NCBI GenBank assembly: GCA_964642165.1
Contig: CAZXOC010000059.1
Span: 1 to 30,706, forward strand
Direction of reading: 5' to 3'
Source of the DNA: CAYRVX01 sp964642165
GTDB lineage: Bacteria; Planctomycetota; Phycisphaerae; SM23-33
Length of the DNA: 30,706 bases
The notes under the pieces were generated by a model that saw only the letters and a program-made list of their open reading frames with translations, was not told where the DNA came from and ran no database searches. Shown here in pieces: positions 14,835 to 22,734 of the stretch; within the stretch, counting starts at the first letter, position 1, and each line of letters opens with the position of its first letter. Made by a program: the position numbers and the translations under genes.

Positions 14835-15941
14835 CTAGGGGACCTCCAGCAGGTCGACCTCGCCGGTCGAGGCCCCGGCGGCCAGCAGCGTGCCGTCGGG
14901 CGAGAACGCCAGCGAGGACACCCGCGCCTTGCGCGGCAGCTTCTTCGGCTTGCGCGTCTCGATCGGCTCCAGGCCGGGCACCGTCAGCAGCTCGACTCGC
15001 CGGGCCTCGCCCGCGCAGGCCAGGACGTCCCCGGCCGGGGAGACGGCCAGCGTGACGCCGATGCCGCCGAGCCGCCGCCCGGCGAGGCGCTCGCCGGTGG
15101 CGGCGTCCATGGCGTAGACGTGGGCCTCGCAGCCGGCCTCGAACTCCATCGCCGCCGCGGCGAGGCCCGTGCCGTCCGCGAAGAACCGCAGTCGCGTGAA
15201 GGTCGTCTCGCGGGGACTGGCCTCGAACCGGTTCGAGAAGACCTCCTCCCCGCCCGGCATCCGGCAGACGCGCAGCACTGACTCGCCGCCGTAGTGGAGG
15301 TCCTGCGACGCCAGCGCCAGCCGCGTTCCGTCGCGCGACAGGCCCATCGCGTTGACCGTGTGGCGCGGCGGCAGGGCGAGGCGGAAGGTCTCCTCGCCCG
15401 TGCCCAGGTCCAGGACGTAGGCCGAGCAGTGCCTCGACCCGGGCGCCTCGATCTCGCCGACGGCCAGCAGCGGCCCGGCCTCCGCAAACGCCACGTGCCC
15501 CTTGACGATCCGGTCGTCGCGGCACACGGCGACGGCGTCGCGGGCCTCCAGGTTCCAGAGGATCACGGTATGGTCGCGTCCGGCCGAGGCGAGCAGGCCC
15601 GTCCGCGGGTCGAAGTCGATGCAGAAGATCCCGCCGGCGTGGCCTTGGCAGAGGAGCGTCTCTTGCCGGCTGGCGACGTCCCAGCAGCGGATGGTGGGCT
15701 CGGCGCCGGGCAGGCGTCCGCCCCCCGCCGCCGCGAGCAGCATGCCGTCCGGCGAGAACGCGCAGCTCAGGACGGACGCGCCGTGGCGCATGTCGGGCCC
15801 GCCTCGGCGTTCCCGGCGCCGCGTCCGCTCGACGGCAGCGGCGTCGCAGATTCGCCAGTTCGGCGGGCGCCTCGTGAGACGCCGCGTCAGCGCGTCCCAG
15901 AAGGCGTCGCGCTGGTCCGAAGAGAGCGGCTGTGCGTGCAT
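14835..15941 (-). CDS. WD40-repeat protein, probably cytoplasmic
   Basis: A 368-residue protein without signal peptide. A charged helical N-terminus (LSSDQRDAFWDALTRRLTRR) precedes a run of WD40-type blades forming a probable single seven-bladed propeller. The clearest are VLSCAFSPDGMLLAAAGGG and IRCWDVAS (56-91), GHAGGIFCIDFDP through TVILWNLEA (100-133), and the final VSSLAFSPDGTLLAAGAST (341-359). WD40 propellers are protein-protein platforms. The start is uncertain: ATG at 15941 gives the most protein-like N-terminus with AGGA 11 bases upstream, while an ATG at 16112 would add an Arg/Gly/Pro-rich stretch typical of antisense reading. It is the first gene of the WD40-channel-dikinase group. 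Confidence 0.85.
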   Translation of the reverse strand: MHAQPLSSDQRDAFWDALTRRLTRRPPNWRICDAAAVERTRRRERRGGPDMRHGASVLSCAFSPDGMLLAAAGGGRLPGAEPTIRCWDVASRQETLLCQGHAGGIFCIDFDPRTGLLASAGRDHTVILWNLEARDAVAVCRDDRIVKGHVAFAEAGPLLAVGEIEAPGSRHCSAYVLDLGTGEETFRLALPPRHTVNAMGLSRDGTRLALASQDLHYGGESVLRVCRMPGGEEVFSNRFEASPRETTFTRLRFFADGTGLAAAAMEFEAGCEAHVYAMDAATGERLAGRRLGGIGVTLAVSPAGDVLACAGEARRVELLTVPGLEPIETRKPKKLPRKARVSSLAFSPDGTLLAAGASTGEVDLLEVP

Positions 15942-16285
15942 CGATGGCGCGATCCTGTGGTCCGAGCCCCCCTGCGGGGGCGTTCGGCCGTCGCCGTCGG
16001 CCGCACGGGGGCTGCATCCGCGTCCATTCTGCCAGCGGAGCCCGCCGGGCACAAGCCCGCGCGAGGGGGCGCTCCGTCCGCCCGGGGCGTCGCGGCGATT
16101 CTCCGACGGCACCTAACCACGGCCCGGCCCCGGGTGTCCAGTTCAGCGCGGCCCCCGGCCGTCCGGTCGCAGCTCGCGCGGTCGACGCGCTGGCACGAGT
16201 TGCGGCACCGCCCGCGGTGCGGGGCCGCCGCGCACGTCGATCGAGGTATCGGGTTCCGACGTCTTCTGGCAAGGGAGACAGCGAG
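15942..16285. other. Intergenic region between divergent WD40 and TolC-like genes
   Basis: No gene is apparent in these 344 bp. It must hold promoters for both flanking genes, but I see no convincing -35/-10 pair. A perfect 6-bp GC hairpin (15966-15971 with 15976-15981, loop CTGC) lies in the leader of the WD40 gene, 25 nt before its start. The sequence is very GC-rich without codon-like periodicity. Confidence 0.6.
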
Positions 16286-17350
16286 ATGCACACGACGTCC
16301 ACTGTCCGCGTGTGGGGCGCCCCGGCGGCTTGCCTCCTGGTCTGCAGCGCTTTGGCCCTGGTCGCCGGCGCCGGTGAGCCGGCCGCGGAGGATCACCCGC
16401 CCGAGGTGCAGTCCGTCTCGTTCACGCTGGAGCAGTTCGTCCAGGCGGTCCTCCAGAACCACCTGGACCTCGAGCTGCCCACGCTGGGCGCCGACGCCCG
16501 CCGTACCACGACGCGCCGGACCGGCGGGGGCATCGTGGTCCGCCCGGCGGAGCGCCTCGGCCGGCTGGACGAGTTCAACTTCCGCGAGACGGTCAACCGC
16601 GTCCTGTTCGGGGCGATCGAGGCCTACTGGCGGCAGGTGCTCCGCGTCGGCAAGGCGGAGATCCTGGAGCGCGCCGCTGCGCGCGCGGAGCAAGACGCCC
16701 GCCTGGCCCGCGTCCGGGCGGGGGCCGCTGGCGGCCCGCTGCCGGCCGCCATGGCCGAGACCTTCCTCCAGGAGAGGCGCTTCGCGCTGCATCGCGCCCG
16801 CCAGGACATGCTGACCGGCGAGGACCGGCTGAAGCTGGCGCTGAACGACGAGATGATCCGCGTCGATTCCGACACGAGGCTCCTCCTCCGGACGGAAGCC
16901 CCCGAGCGATTCGGCGGCGAGGACTTCGACGTCACCGACGGCGTCCGCACCGCCGAGGAATACCGCCTGGCTCCCGACGTGGCACGGGTGGCGCAGGTCG
17001 AGGCCCGCACGGACAAGGTCACGCGGCGGCGGGTCGAGGAGATGGCCCTGGAGGTCAAGAGCGCCTGGCGCCAGGTAACCGACGCGCGGACGAGGCTCGG
17101 GCTGTCGCGGAAGTACGTGGCCGCCGCGGAAGACGCGCTGGAGGCCGCCGACGAGAAGGCGGAGGAGGCCGGCGGGCGCATCACGGCGGAGTTCCTCCTG
17201 GTCAAGCACCGTGCGGACGAGGCCCTGACGCGCGCGGAAACGGAACTCCTCGCCGCCGAGGTCGAGTACCAGATCGCCCTGGCGGCCTGGTACCGCGCCA
17301 CGGGGCAGCTGCACGAGAAGTGGAACGTGGAGCTCTCGCTGCGCGACTAG
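16286..17350 (+). CDS. Short TolC-like outer-membrane efflux family protein
   Basis: A 354-residue exported protein with a signal peptide at about 1-30. The rest is largely long coiled helices with the periodicity of the TolC/OEP family: FTLEQFVQAVLQNHLDLELP after the signal, IEAYWRQVLRVGKAEILERA, and a C-terminal pair VEEMALEVKSAWRQVTDART and LTRAETELLAAEVEYQIALA ending in a tyrosine-rich ATGQLHEKW segment. TolC proteins have two such repeats and normally 420-490 residues; here the first repeat is shortened and the usual outer-membrane beta strands are not obvious. No membrane-fusion or pump gene lies nearby. It may be an orphan outer-membrane conduit or a periplasmic coiled-coil derivative. 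The ATG follows AAGGGAGA and the signal peptide fixes the start. Confidence 0.75.
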   Translation: MHTTSTVRVWGAPAACLLVCSALALVAGAGEPAAEDHPPEVQSVSFTLEQFVQAVLQNHLDLELPTLGADARRTTTRRTGGGIVVRPAERLGRLDEFNFRETVNRVLFGAIEAYWRQVLRVGKAEILERAAARAEQDARLARVRAGAAGGPLPAAMAETFLQERRFALHRARQDMLTGEDRLKLALNDEMIRVDSDTRLLLRTEAPERFGGEDFDVTDGVRTAEEYRLAPDVARVAQVEARTDKVTRRRVEEMALEVKSAWRQVTDARTRLGLSRKYVAAAEDALEAADEKAEEAGGRITAEFLLVKHRADEALTRAETELLAAEVEYQIALAAWYRATGQLHEKWNVELSLRD

Positions 17351-17358
17351 GCCCGGCA

Positions 17359-17377
17359 GCGCGCCGTCGGGGCGCGT
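17359..17377. terminator. Candidate bidirectional terminator between convergent genes
   Basis: GCGCGCC at 17359-17365 pairs with GGCGCGT at 17371-17377 (six Watson-Crick pairs and one G-U; loop GTCGG) in the 28-bp gap between the convergent TolC-like and metallophosphoesterase genes. No T-tract follows on either strand, so the call rests on position. Confidence 0.35.
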
Positions 17378-17378
17378 C

Positions 17379-18314
17379 TCAGGATCGCCACGCCAGATCG
17401 ACGGTCTCCGCGCGGCCCTTGTGCTTCGCCAGCAGGGGGCGCAGCTCGAGGCGCAGGGCGTCGTCCCGCAGCGTCGCCAGGACCCACGCGCTGATCTCGG
17501 TCTTGCGGAAGACGTAGGCGACGGCGGGCAGGCCGACCAGGTGCAGGCCGTCGCGAACGCTTCTCTCCCAGCAGTGCTTGTGGCCGTAGATGTACGCCTT
17601 CACGTGCCGGCGCCGCCCCAGCACGTCGAACAGCGCCCGGGTGTCCTTCAGGCCGGAGATCCGCCTCTTCCTGCCCGTCGGCTGCTTTGGGGGAAACTGC
17701 GGATCGTGGTGCGCCATGACGATCGCCGGCTTGTCGCGCCGGGCGTCGAGGGCCGCCGACAGCCACGCGAGCTGCTGACTCCCGAGCAGCCCCGGAACGG
17801 CGTTGGTCACCTCCAGCGAGTCCAGCAGGAACCAGTTCGCCCGCGGCGACTCGACGACGGACACGTGCCGCCGGGCCACGAGCGGCTTCGCCGGCCGGTG
17901 GGCCTTCAGCACGCCGTAGAAGTTCCCGCGGTGGTCGTGGTTGCCCAGCACCACGTGCATGGGGATGCCCGCGTCGGTCAGGCGCCCGGCGGGGGCCGCA
18001 AGCTGTTGGTAGTCCGTCTTGAGGCCCTTGAGGTGGGCGCAGTCGCCGTTGAGGATCGCGCCGGCGGGGCGCGGCTGGAGCTTGGCGACCTGCTCGCAGG
18101 CGAGGCGGAAGTGCTCGGCCATGTTCACGCCGCGCTCGACCCTGGCCGGATCGCTCGGCACGTGCGTGTCGCTCAGCAGGGCAAAGCGGTGCGGATCGGC
18201 CCCGCGCTTCTCTTCGGCGCCAAGCGCCCACCGGGGCAGGACCAGGCCCGCGGCGGCGGCCGCCGTCCCGGCCAGGAACTCACGCCGCGTCATCGCCAGC
18301 TTGTGGATCGGCAT
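17379..18314 (-). CDS. Tat-exported calcineurin-like metallophosphoesterase
   Basis: A 311-residue protein. The N-terminus MTRREFLAGTAAAAAGLVLP (starting at residue 8, Arg10-Arg11) is a twin-arginine signal. The dinuclear-metal motifs of the calcineurin-like phosphoesterase fold are all present: LLSDTH near 47-51, NGDCAH near 89, GNHDH at 124-128, AHHDPQF, and the closing YGHKHCW. It should hydrolyse a phosphomono- or diester in the periplasm after folding with metal in the cytoplasm; the substrate is not evident. ATG at 18314 follows AGAGAGGTGA; starting at the later Met (residue 8) would also keep the signal. It faces a 280-bp gap with a divergent small gene. Confidence 0.9.
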   Translation of the reverse strand: MPIHKLAMTRREFLAGTAAAAAGLVLPRWALGAEEKRGADPHRFALLSDTHVPSDPARVERGVNMAEHFRLACEQVAKLQPRPAGAILNGDCAHLKGLKTDYQQLAAPAGRLTDAGIPMHVVLGNHDHRGNFYGVLKAHRPAKPLVARRHVSVVESPRANWFLLDSLEVTNAVPGLLGSQQLAWLSAALDARRDKPAIVMAHHDPQFPPKQPTGRKRRISGLKDTRALFDVLGRRRHVKAYIYGHKHCWERSVRDGLHLVGLPAVAYVFRKTEISAWVLATLRDDALRLELRPLLAKHKGRAETVDLAWRS

Positions 18315-18594
18315 CGTGTCACCTCTCTTCGTTTGCTGCGGGGGCGCCATGGGTCCGGCCCATGGCTCACGGCGCCCATTCTACCGCGCTGACGTCCGGG
18401 CGCATAACGGCCGTCCCGCGGCAGCGGGGCCCACGTGTTGTGCCGGAAGGAGTCGCCCCACTGCCGGTCGCGGCCGATGGCGGGACCGGTCCCCGCCGAG
18501 GCGGGGCGTCGGGCATTGACTCGGGCGCGGCCCGCGCGGGACGATACGCCCTCGGTTCGCGGCGAGGCACTGGATGGCACTGGGGAGACGGACC

Positions 18595-18798
18595 ATGACC
18601 GCACCGCGCATGGCGATCGCGCAGCTTGACGAGGCCGACCTCGCCAAGGTCCGCGCGCTGGAAGAGGACCTCGGCACGTACGTCGTCGCGCTGGCACCGA
18701 AGTACCCGCTGGCCGAGCTGTCGGACGACCAGCTCCGGCGCCTCCAGGAGGTGGAGAAGGACGTCGGCGCCGTCCTTCTGGCGTACGGGAAGGCCTGA
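18595..18798 (+). CDS. Small acidic helical protein upstream of PIG-L deacetylase
   Basis: A 67-residue soluble protein, no signal, with charged helical segments LDEADLAKVRALEEDLGTYV and LSDDQLRRLQEVEKDVGAVL repeating the pattern L-x-x-x-x-L-x-x-x-E-x-D-(L/V)-G, and ending LLAYGKA. The two halves resemble each other, suggesting an internal duplication. GGGGAGA sits seven bases before the ATG. The deacetylase starts 40 bp downstream on the same strand, so they are probably cotranscribed. I do not recognise a named family and infer no function. Confidence 0.7.
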   Translation: MTAPRMAIAQLDEADLAKVRALEEDLGTYVVALAPKYPLAELSDDQLRRLQEVEKDVGAVLLAYGKA

Positions 18799-18838
18799 GG
18801 CGGTCCCGCCTCGCGCGGGGCCGGGCAGGGAACCGGAC

Positions 18839-19660
18839 ATGAGTGACGAGACGTTGCGGGTCCTCGCCATCGGCGCGCATCCCGACGACTGCGAGGTCAA
18901 GGTCGGCGGCACGGCCGCCTTGTGGGCCGCCGCGGGGCACACGGTCTGCTTCGTCAGCGCCACCAACGGCGAGACGGGCCACCACGTCCAGGCCGGGGCG
19001 CAGCTCGCCCAGCGCCGCGTCGCCGAGGCCAACGCCGCCGCCGAGGTGCTCGGCATCGAGAGCCGCGTGCTGCCCATCCCCAACGGCCAGCTCGAGCCCA
19101 CGCTCGTCTACCGCCGCGCCTTCATCCGCGCGATCCGCGAGTTTCGCCCGGACCTCGTCCTCACGCACCGCCCGAACGACTACCACCCCGACCACCGCTA
19201 CACGTCGCAGCTCGTGCAGGACTCGGCCTACATCGTGACGGTGCCGAACGCCGCCGCCGAGACGCCGGCCCTGCGCCACAACCCGGTGATGGCGTACTTC
19301 TGCGACCGGTTCCGCAAGCCCGTGCCGTTCGAGCCGAGCGTGGTCGTCGCCATCGACGCGGTCATCGAGCGGAAGTTCGGGGCCCTCCACTGCCACACGA
19401 GCCAGATGTACGAGTGGATCCCGTGGACGCAGGGCAGGCTCCAGGACGTGCCGGACGGCGAGGCCGAACGCCGCGCGTGGCTGCTCAAGCAGCGTGCCGG
19501 GCGTGACGAGGCCGTCGCCAACCGCTTCCGCGATCTCCTCATCGAGCGCTACGGGGAGGAGAGGGGCTCGGCCGTCCGGTACGCCGAGGCCTTCGAGGGC
19601 TGCGAGTACGGCGCGCCGCTGGACGAGGCGCGGATCGAGCGCCTCTTCGGCGGCCTGTAG
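18839..19660 (+). CDS. PIG-L / LmbE-family zinc deacetylase
   Basis: A 273-residue cytoplasmic enzyme with the PIG-L Rossmann-like fold. IGAHPDDCEVKVGGT at residues 11-25 supplies His14 and Asp17, and HPDH at 116-119 supplies the third zinc ligand, His119. PIG-L enzymes remove N-acetyl groups from GlcNAc-containing glycans or conjugates such as GlcNAc-inositol, bacillithiol or mycothiol precursors; the substrate here cannot be read from sequence. The middle contains LALHCHTS-like and QMYEWIPW segments typical of the carbohydrate-handling branch. GGCAGGGAA precedes the ATG. The gene converges on the NRAMP-like gene with only 11 bp between stop codons. Confidence 0.92.
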   Translation: MSDETLRVLAIGAHPDDCEVKVGGTAALWAAAGHTVCFVSATNGETGHHVQAGAQLAQRRVAEANAAAEVLGIESRVLPIPNGQLEPTLVYRRAFIRAIREFRPDLVLTHRPNDYHPDHRYTSQLVQDSAYIVTVPNAAAETPALRHNPVMAYFCDRFRKPVPFEPSVVVAIDAVIERKFGALHCHTSQMYEWIPWTQGRLQDVPDGEAERRAWLLKQRAGRDEAVANRFRDLLIERYGEERGSAVRYAEAFEGCEYGAPLDEARIERLFGGL

Positions 19661-19671
19661 CCGGGGCGGGC

Positions 19672-20955
19672 TCAGCCCCCGAGCATCTTGAGGAGGCTGG
19701 GGATCGTCCTGGCGTACGAGCGGACGGCGATGGCGATGAGCACCGCCAGGCCCAGGAAGACGAACATCTCCACGAACGGGCCCAGCCGCTTGACGCCGGC
19801 TCGTCGGGGGTACAGCAGCACCAGCAGCGCCGCCAGGATGGCCAGGGGCACGGCCAGCAGCGTGCCCGCCTGGGCGGCCACCAGCGCCGTGGCGTGATCG
19901 AGCGTCCGGAAGTGTGTCACCAGGATGGCCACGGCCATCCCGACCAGCAGGCTCGCGGCCGAGCAGAGCTTCGCCGGCAGGGAGTTGATATCCTCGCTCC
20001 AGCCGAACCCGTCGGCGAGGAGCGTCCCGCCGATCATCGCGTTGACCAGGAAGCTGCTGAACGCCGCCGCAGCGAAGCCCACGCAGAAGATCACCCTCGC
20101 CGAGGCGCCGAAGAACGTCTCGAGCTGGGTGGCCATGTCCCCGGCACTGGTGACCTGCACGCCGCGGGGGTGCAGCACGGCCGCCGACGTGACCATGACG
20201 ACCATGCTGATGAGCATCAGCATGCCGATGCCGCTGGCCGAGTCGGCGACGCCCTTGCCGAAGTCGTCCCGCTTCCAGCCCCGGGCGCGAACGAGGTACG
20301 TCTGGAAGATCGCGCCGACGATCGAGAACGTGGTGGCGACGAGCCCCGCGGCGATCATCCAGTCCAGCCCGGCGGGGATCGACGGCACGAGCCCGCGCCC
20401 GATGCCCGCCAGGCTCGGCTTGGCGAAGAACAGGTTGAGGAAGAACGCCACGAGCATGATCGCCACGAGGGCGGTCATCATCTTCTCGAGGACGGCGTAG
20501 ATGCGGCGAAAGGCGAAGAGGAAGATCAGCGCCGCCGCGTTGAACGCGACGGGCCAGGCCCACGCCGGCACGGGCGACGCCGGCTGGGTGGGCTGCGTCC
20601 CGGCCGCCGAGGCGGGCCTCAGCAGCGAGTCCAGCGCCGTCGCCACGCCGATGTTGTTGCCGAACTGGAACGCCGTGGCGATGTAGAACATGCTCAGCCC
20701 GCACAGCGCCGCGAAGGGCCGCCCGCACACGGCGGCGCAGTGCGCCAGGAAGCTCCGGTCGGCCGAGATGCCGAAGCGCATGAACAGCGTGACGAACCCG
20801 GCCATCAGCACGCCGGCCAGCAGCGGCAGCCAGAGCATCGCATAGCCGTGCTTCGCGCCCATCTTGGTCATCGTCGTGACGCTGCCGGGGCCCAGCACGA
20901 CGGCCGCGATGACGAACGCCGGCCCGATCCGCGTCAGCCACTTCAGTGCCTTCAT
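19672..20955 (-). CDS. Atypical NRAMP (SLC11)-like transporter lacking canonical metal ligands
   Basis: A 427-residue polytopic membrane protein with about eleven predicted helices. The opening WLTRIGPAFVIAAVVLGPGS aligns well with the first NRAMP helix, and GYAMLWLPLLAGVL with the next, but the metal-binding DPGN of helix 1 is GPGS (residues 22-25). In helix 6 the usual MPH segment is replaced by AIFQT around 215-219. A proton-coupled divalent-metal role is therefore not supported; the substrate may be a different ion or an organic solute. GGGAGAA precedes the start. It is the last gene of the five-gene run headed by the sulfatase, 48 bp after the Gfo/Idh/MocA gene. Confidence 0.8.
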   Translation of the reverse strand: MKALKWLTRIGPAFVIAAVVLGPGSVTTMTKMGAKHGYAMLWLPLLAGVLMAGFVTLFMRFGISADRSFLAHCAAVCGRPFAALCGLSMFYIATAFQFGNNIGVATALDSLLRPASAAGTQPTQPASPVPAWAWPVAFNAAALIFLFAFRRIYAVLEKMMTALVAIMLVAFFLNLFFAKPSLAGIGRGLVPSIPAGLDWMIAAGLVATTFSIVGAIFQTYLVRARGWKRDDFGKGVADSASGIGMLMLISMVVMVTSAAVLHPRGVQVTSAGDMATQLETFFGASARVIFCVGFAAAAFSSFLVNAMIGGTLLADGFGWSEDINSLPAKLCSAASLLVGMAVAILVTHFRTLDHATALVAAQAGTLLAVPLAILAALLVLLYPRRAGVKRLGPFVEMFVFLGLAVLIAIAVRSYARTIPSLLKMLGG

Positions 20956-21003
20956 CTGGTTCTCCCGGCTCGCCTCCGCGCGGCAGGGCGCGCGCCGCGA
21001 ATG

Positions 21004-22269
21004 CTACGCGCCGGCCCCGGCGTCGAAGCTGGGGATCTTCATCTGCACGCCGCCCTTCAGCGCCGAGGCGTGCGCGACGATGCCCGGGGCGGTCATGGCG
21101 AGCGACTCGTGGACGCCGACCGCCGGCGGGCGGCCGTGGACCAGCGCATCGATGAACTCGTGCGTCAGGAACGTGTGCGAACCGTCGTGGCCGCTGCCGC
21201 GGCGCAGGGGCTTGGGCAGCATGTCCGTCCGCCACCACTGCGGCTGCTTGTATCGCTCGAACTTCGGCCGCTTGCGCTCGAAGCCGGCGTCGTCCTTCTC
21301 GGTCACGTCCGAGGGGCGGCGGATGACGTGCCCCGTGCCGTTGGGGTGCGGGTCGTAGAAGCTCATCTTCTCGCCGAACCACTGCCCGCGCTCGCAGCCG
21401 CCGACGGGGCCCTTCCACCAGACGTCCACGCGGAAGGCGTGGCCCTTGTCCGTCGTGAAGAAGGCCGTCTCGTTCCAGAACGGGTTGTCGTAGGCGTTGC
21501 CTCGGATGAGCTTGTGGTCGTCGCCCCAGCCCGTGCACGTCGCGCTGGTCATGCGCTCGCCGGTGACGCCCACCAGGTAGGCCGTGCAGTGCGTCGGGTA
21601 GTTCATCGGCGGCAGGCCGTGCCGCCACGTCGGCTTGCCGCCCCCGAAGAACCACAAGCTCTCCAGCCCGGGATGGTGGTACTCGGCCTCGGTGTAGTAG
21701 ACCTCGCCGAACTTGCCCTCGGCGAACCACTTCCGGGCGGAGATGACCGACTGATGGTACCAGCTCGTCTCGGCCATCATGTACGTCAGGCCGGTCTTCC
21801 GGACCGTCTCGAGCAGGAGCCGGCACTCCGGAAGCGTCATGGCGGCGGGCACGGCGCAGATCACGTGCTTGCCGGCGTTCAGGCACGCCACGCAGTGGCG
21901 CACGTGGTTGGGCGCCTCGGTGAAGACGGCCACCGCGTCGATCGACTTGTCCAGGATGAGCTTCTCCAGCGACGGGTAGGACCGTTCGCACCGGTACGTC
22001 TTCATGAGGGCGTTTCGCCGGTCGGTCCGCAGGTCGCTGACGGCCTGCACGACGCAGTCGGGGTGATCGTGCCAGTAGAACGACCGTCCGAACCCGCCGC
22101 CCACGACGCCGATGCGAACCTTGTCCATGGTCCTTCCCGCCTTTCGCGCCGGGGCGTCTTGCGCCGCCGCGTGCGTCGCCGCGACGGCCAGGGCCGCCGC
22201 GCCGCCCTTGCGAAGCACGTCCCGCCGGCTGATCCTCGCCGTGCCTCTCGCCGATGTCTCATCCGTCAT
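21004..22269 (-). CDS. Tat-exported Gfo/Idh/MocA-family oxidoreductase
   Basis: A 421-residue protein with a twin-arginine signal, ISRRDVLRKGGAAALAVAAT (Arg15-Arg16), followed by a Rossmann NAD(P)-binding domain opening RIGVVGGGFG near 52-61. The C-terminal alpha/beta domain of the Gfo/Idh/MocA family follows (YYTEAEYHHPG, YPTHCTAYLVGVTGER). The family's EKP motif, whose Lys is usually involved in cofactor and substrate contacts, reads CAVP here (GKHVICAVPAA), and the usual DxGxH region is YPTHCT. It may be a nonclassical sugar oxidoreductase using tightly bound NAD(P), or a binding protein derived from one. ATG at 22269 has GGGAGA upstream and includes the signal; a later Met at the domain edge would remove it. 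Gaps are 65 bp to the zinc-ribbon gene and 48 bp to the transporter. Confidence 0.88.
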   Translation of the reverse strand: MTDETSARGTARISRRDVLRKGGAAALAVAATHAAAQDAPARKAGRTMDKVRIGVVGGGFGRSFYWHDHPDCVVQAVSDLRTDRRNALMKTYRCERSYPSLEKLILDKSIDAVAVFTEAPNHVRHCVACLNAGKHVICAVPAAMTLPECRLLLETVRKTGLTYMMAETSWYHQSVISARKWFAEGKFGEVYYTEAEYHHPGLESLWFFGGGKPTWRHGLPPMNYPTHCTAYLVGVTGERMTSATCTGWGDDHKLIRGNAYDNPFWNETAFFTTDKGHAFRVDVWWKGPVGGCERGQWFGEKMSFYDPHPNGTGHVIRRPSDVTEKDDAGFERKRPKFERYKQPQWWRTDMLPKPLRRGSGHDGSHTFLTHEFIDALVHGRPPAVGVHESLAMTAPGIVAHASALKGGVQMKIPSFDAGAGA

Positions 22270-22334
22270 GGCCGTGTCTCCCAACCGGGCCCTGCGGACA
22301 GCGGCGCAGCGTCCCGGACCGATGCGCCGCCAAC

Positions 22335-22550
22335 CTACAGACGCAATTCCAGCTCGTACTGCTCGCCGCATTCGGCGCACGTGCCGGTCAGCGTGACGGT
22401 CTGGCCGAGCTGGAGCGTCTTGGCCGGGCTCGTCCATCGCAGCTCGCCGCCGCAGCCTTCCTTCGGGCAGCACTGCGAGGCGAGCCGGCGCTTGATCTCG
22501 GGGCCGAAGAGGGCGTCGTCCAGGTCCTCGATGTCGTATCCGCTGCGCAT
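22335..22550 (-). CDS. Small zinc-ribbon protein
   Basis: A 71-residue soluble protein. After an acidic N-terminus (IEDLDDALFGPEIK), it carries CCPKEGC (Cys27/28 and Cys33) and CAECGEQYELEL (Cys58 and Cys61), a spacing compatible with one zinc ribbon whose knuckles are CX4C and CX2C. A beta-rich segment (LGQTVTLTGTC) links them. A strong GGAAGGAAGA lies just before the ATG. It lies between the amidohydrolase and Gfo/Idh/MocA genes on the same strand. No specific family or partner can be named; a metal-binding or protein-docking role is conceivable. Confidence 0.8.
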   Translation of the reverse strand: MRSGYDIEDLDDALFGPEIKRRLASQCCPKEGCGGELRWTSPAKTLQLGQTVTLTGTCAECGEQYELELRL

Positions 22551-22734
22551 GGGCGTCTTCCTTCCTCTCCAGAGGTGTGCCCGGTGCCATCAAGATACGG
22601 CCTTGCGGCCCGAAGGGCCAACACTCGAATGCCCGGGATCGCGCGCCGGGCCCTCCGACCCCTTCAGGTGGTGGGCGATGGGTGAGGTGAAGAGCGCGGC
22701 TTGAGGGTGCGACGAGCGGTTCGAAGAGAGGCGC

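Noticed and set aside
19661..19680. Short GC hairpin between the PIG-L and NRAMP-like stops as a terminator
   Set aside because: Only four perfect pairs around a three-base loop and no T-tract; too weak in this base composition.
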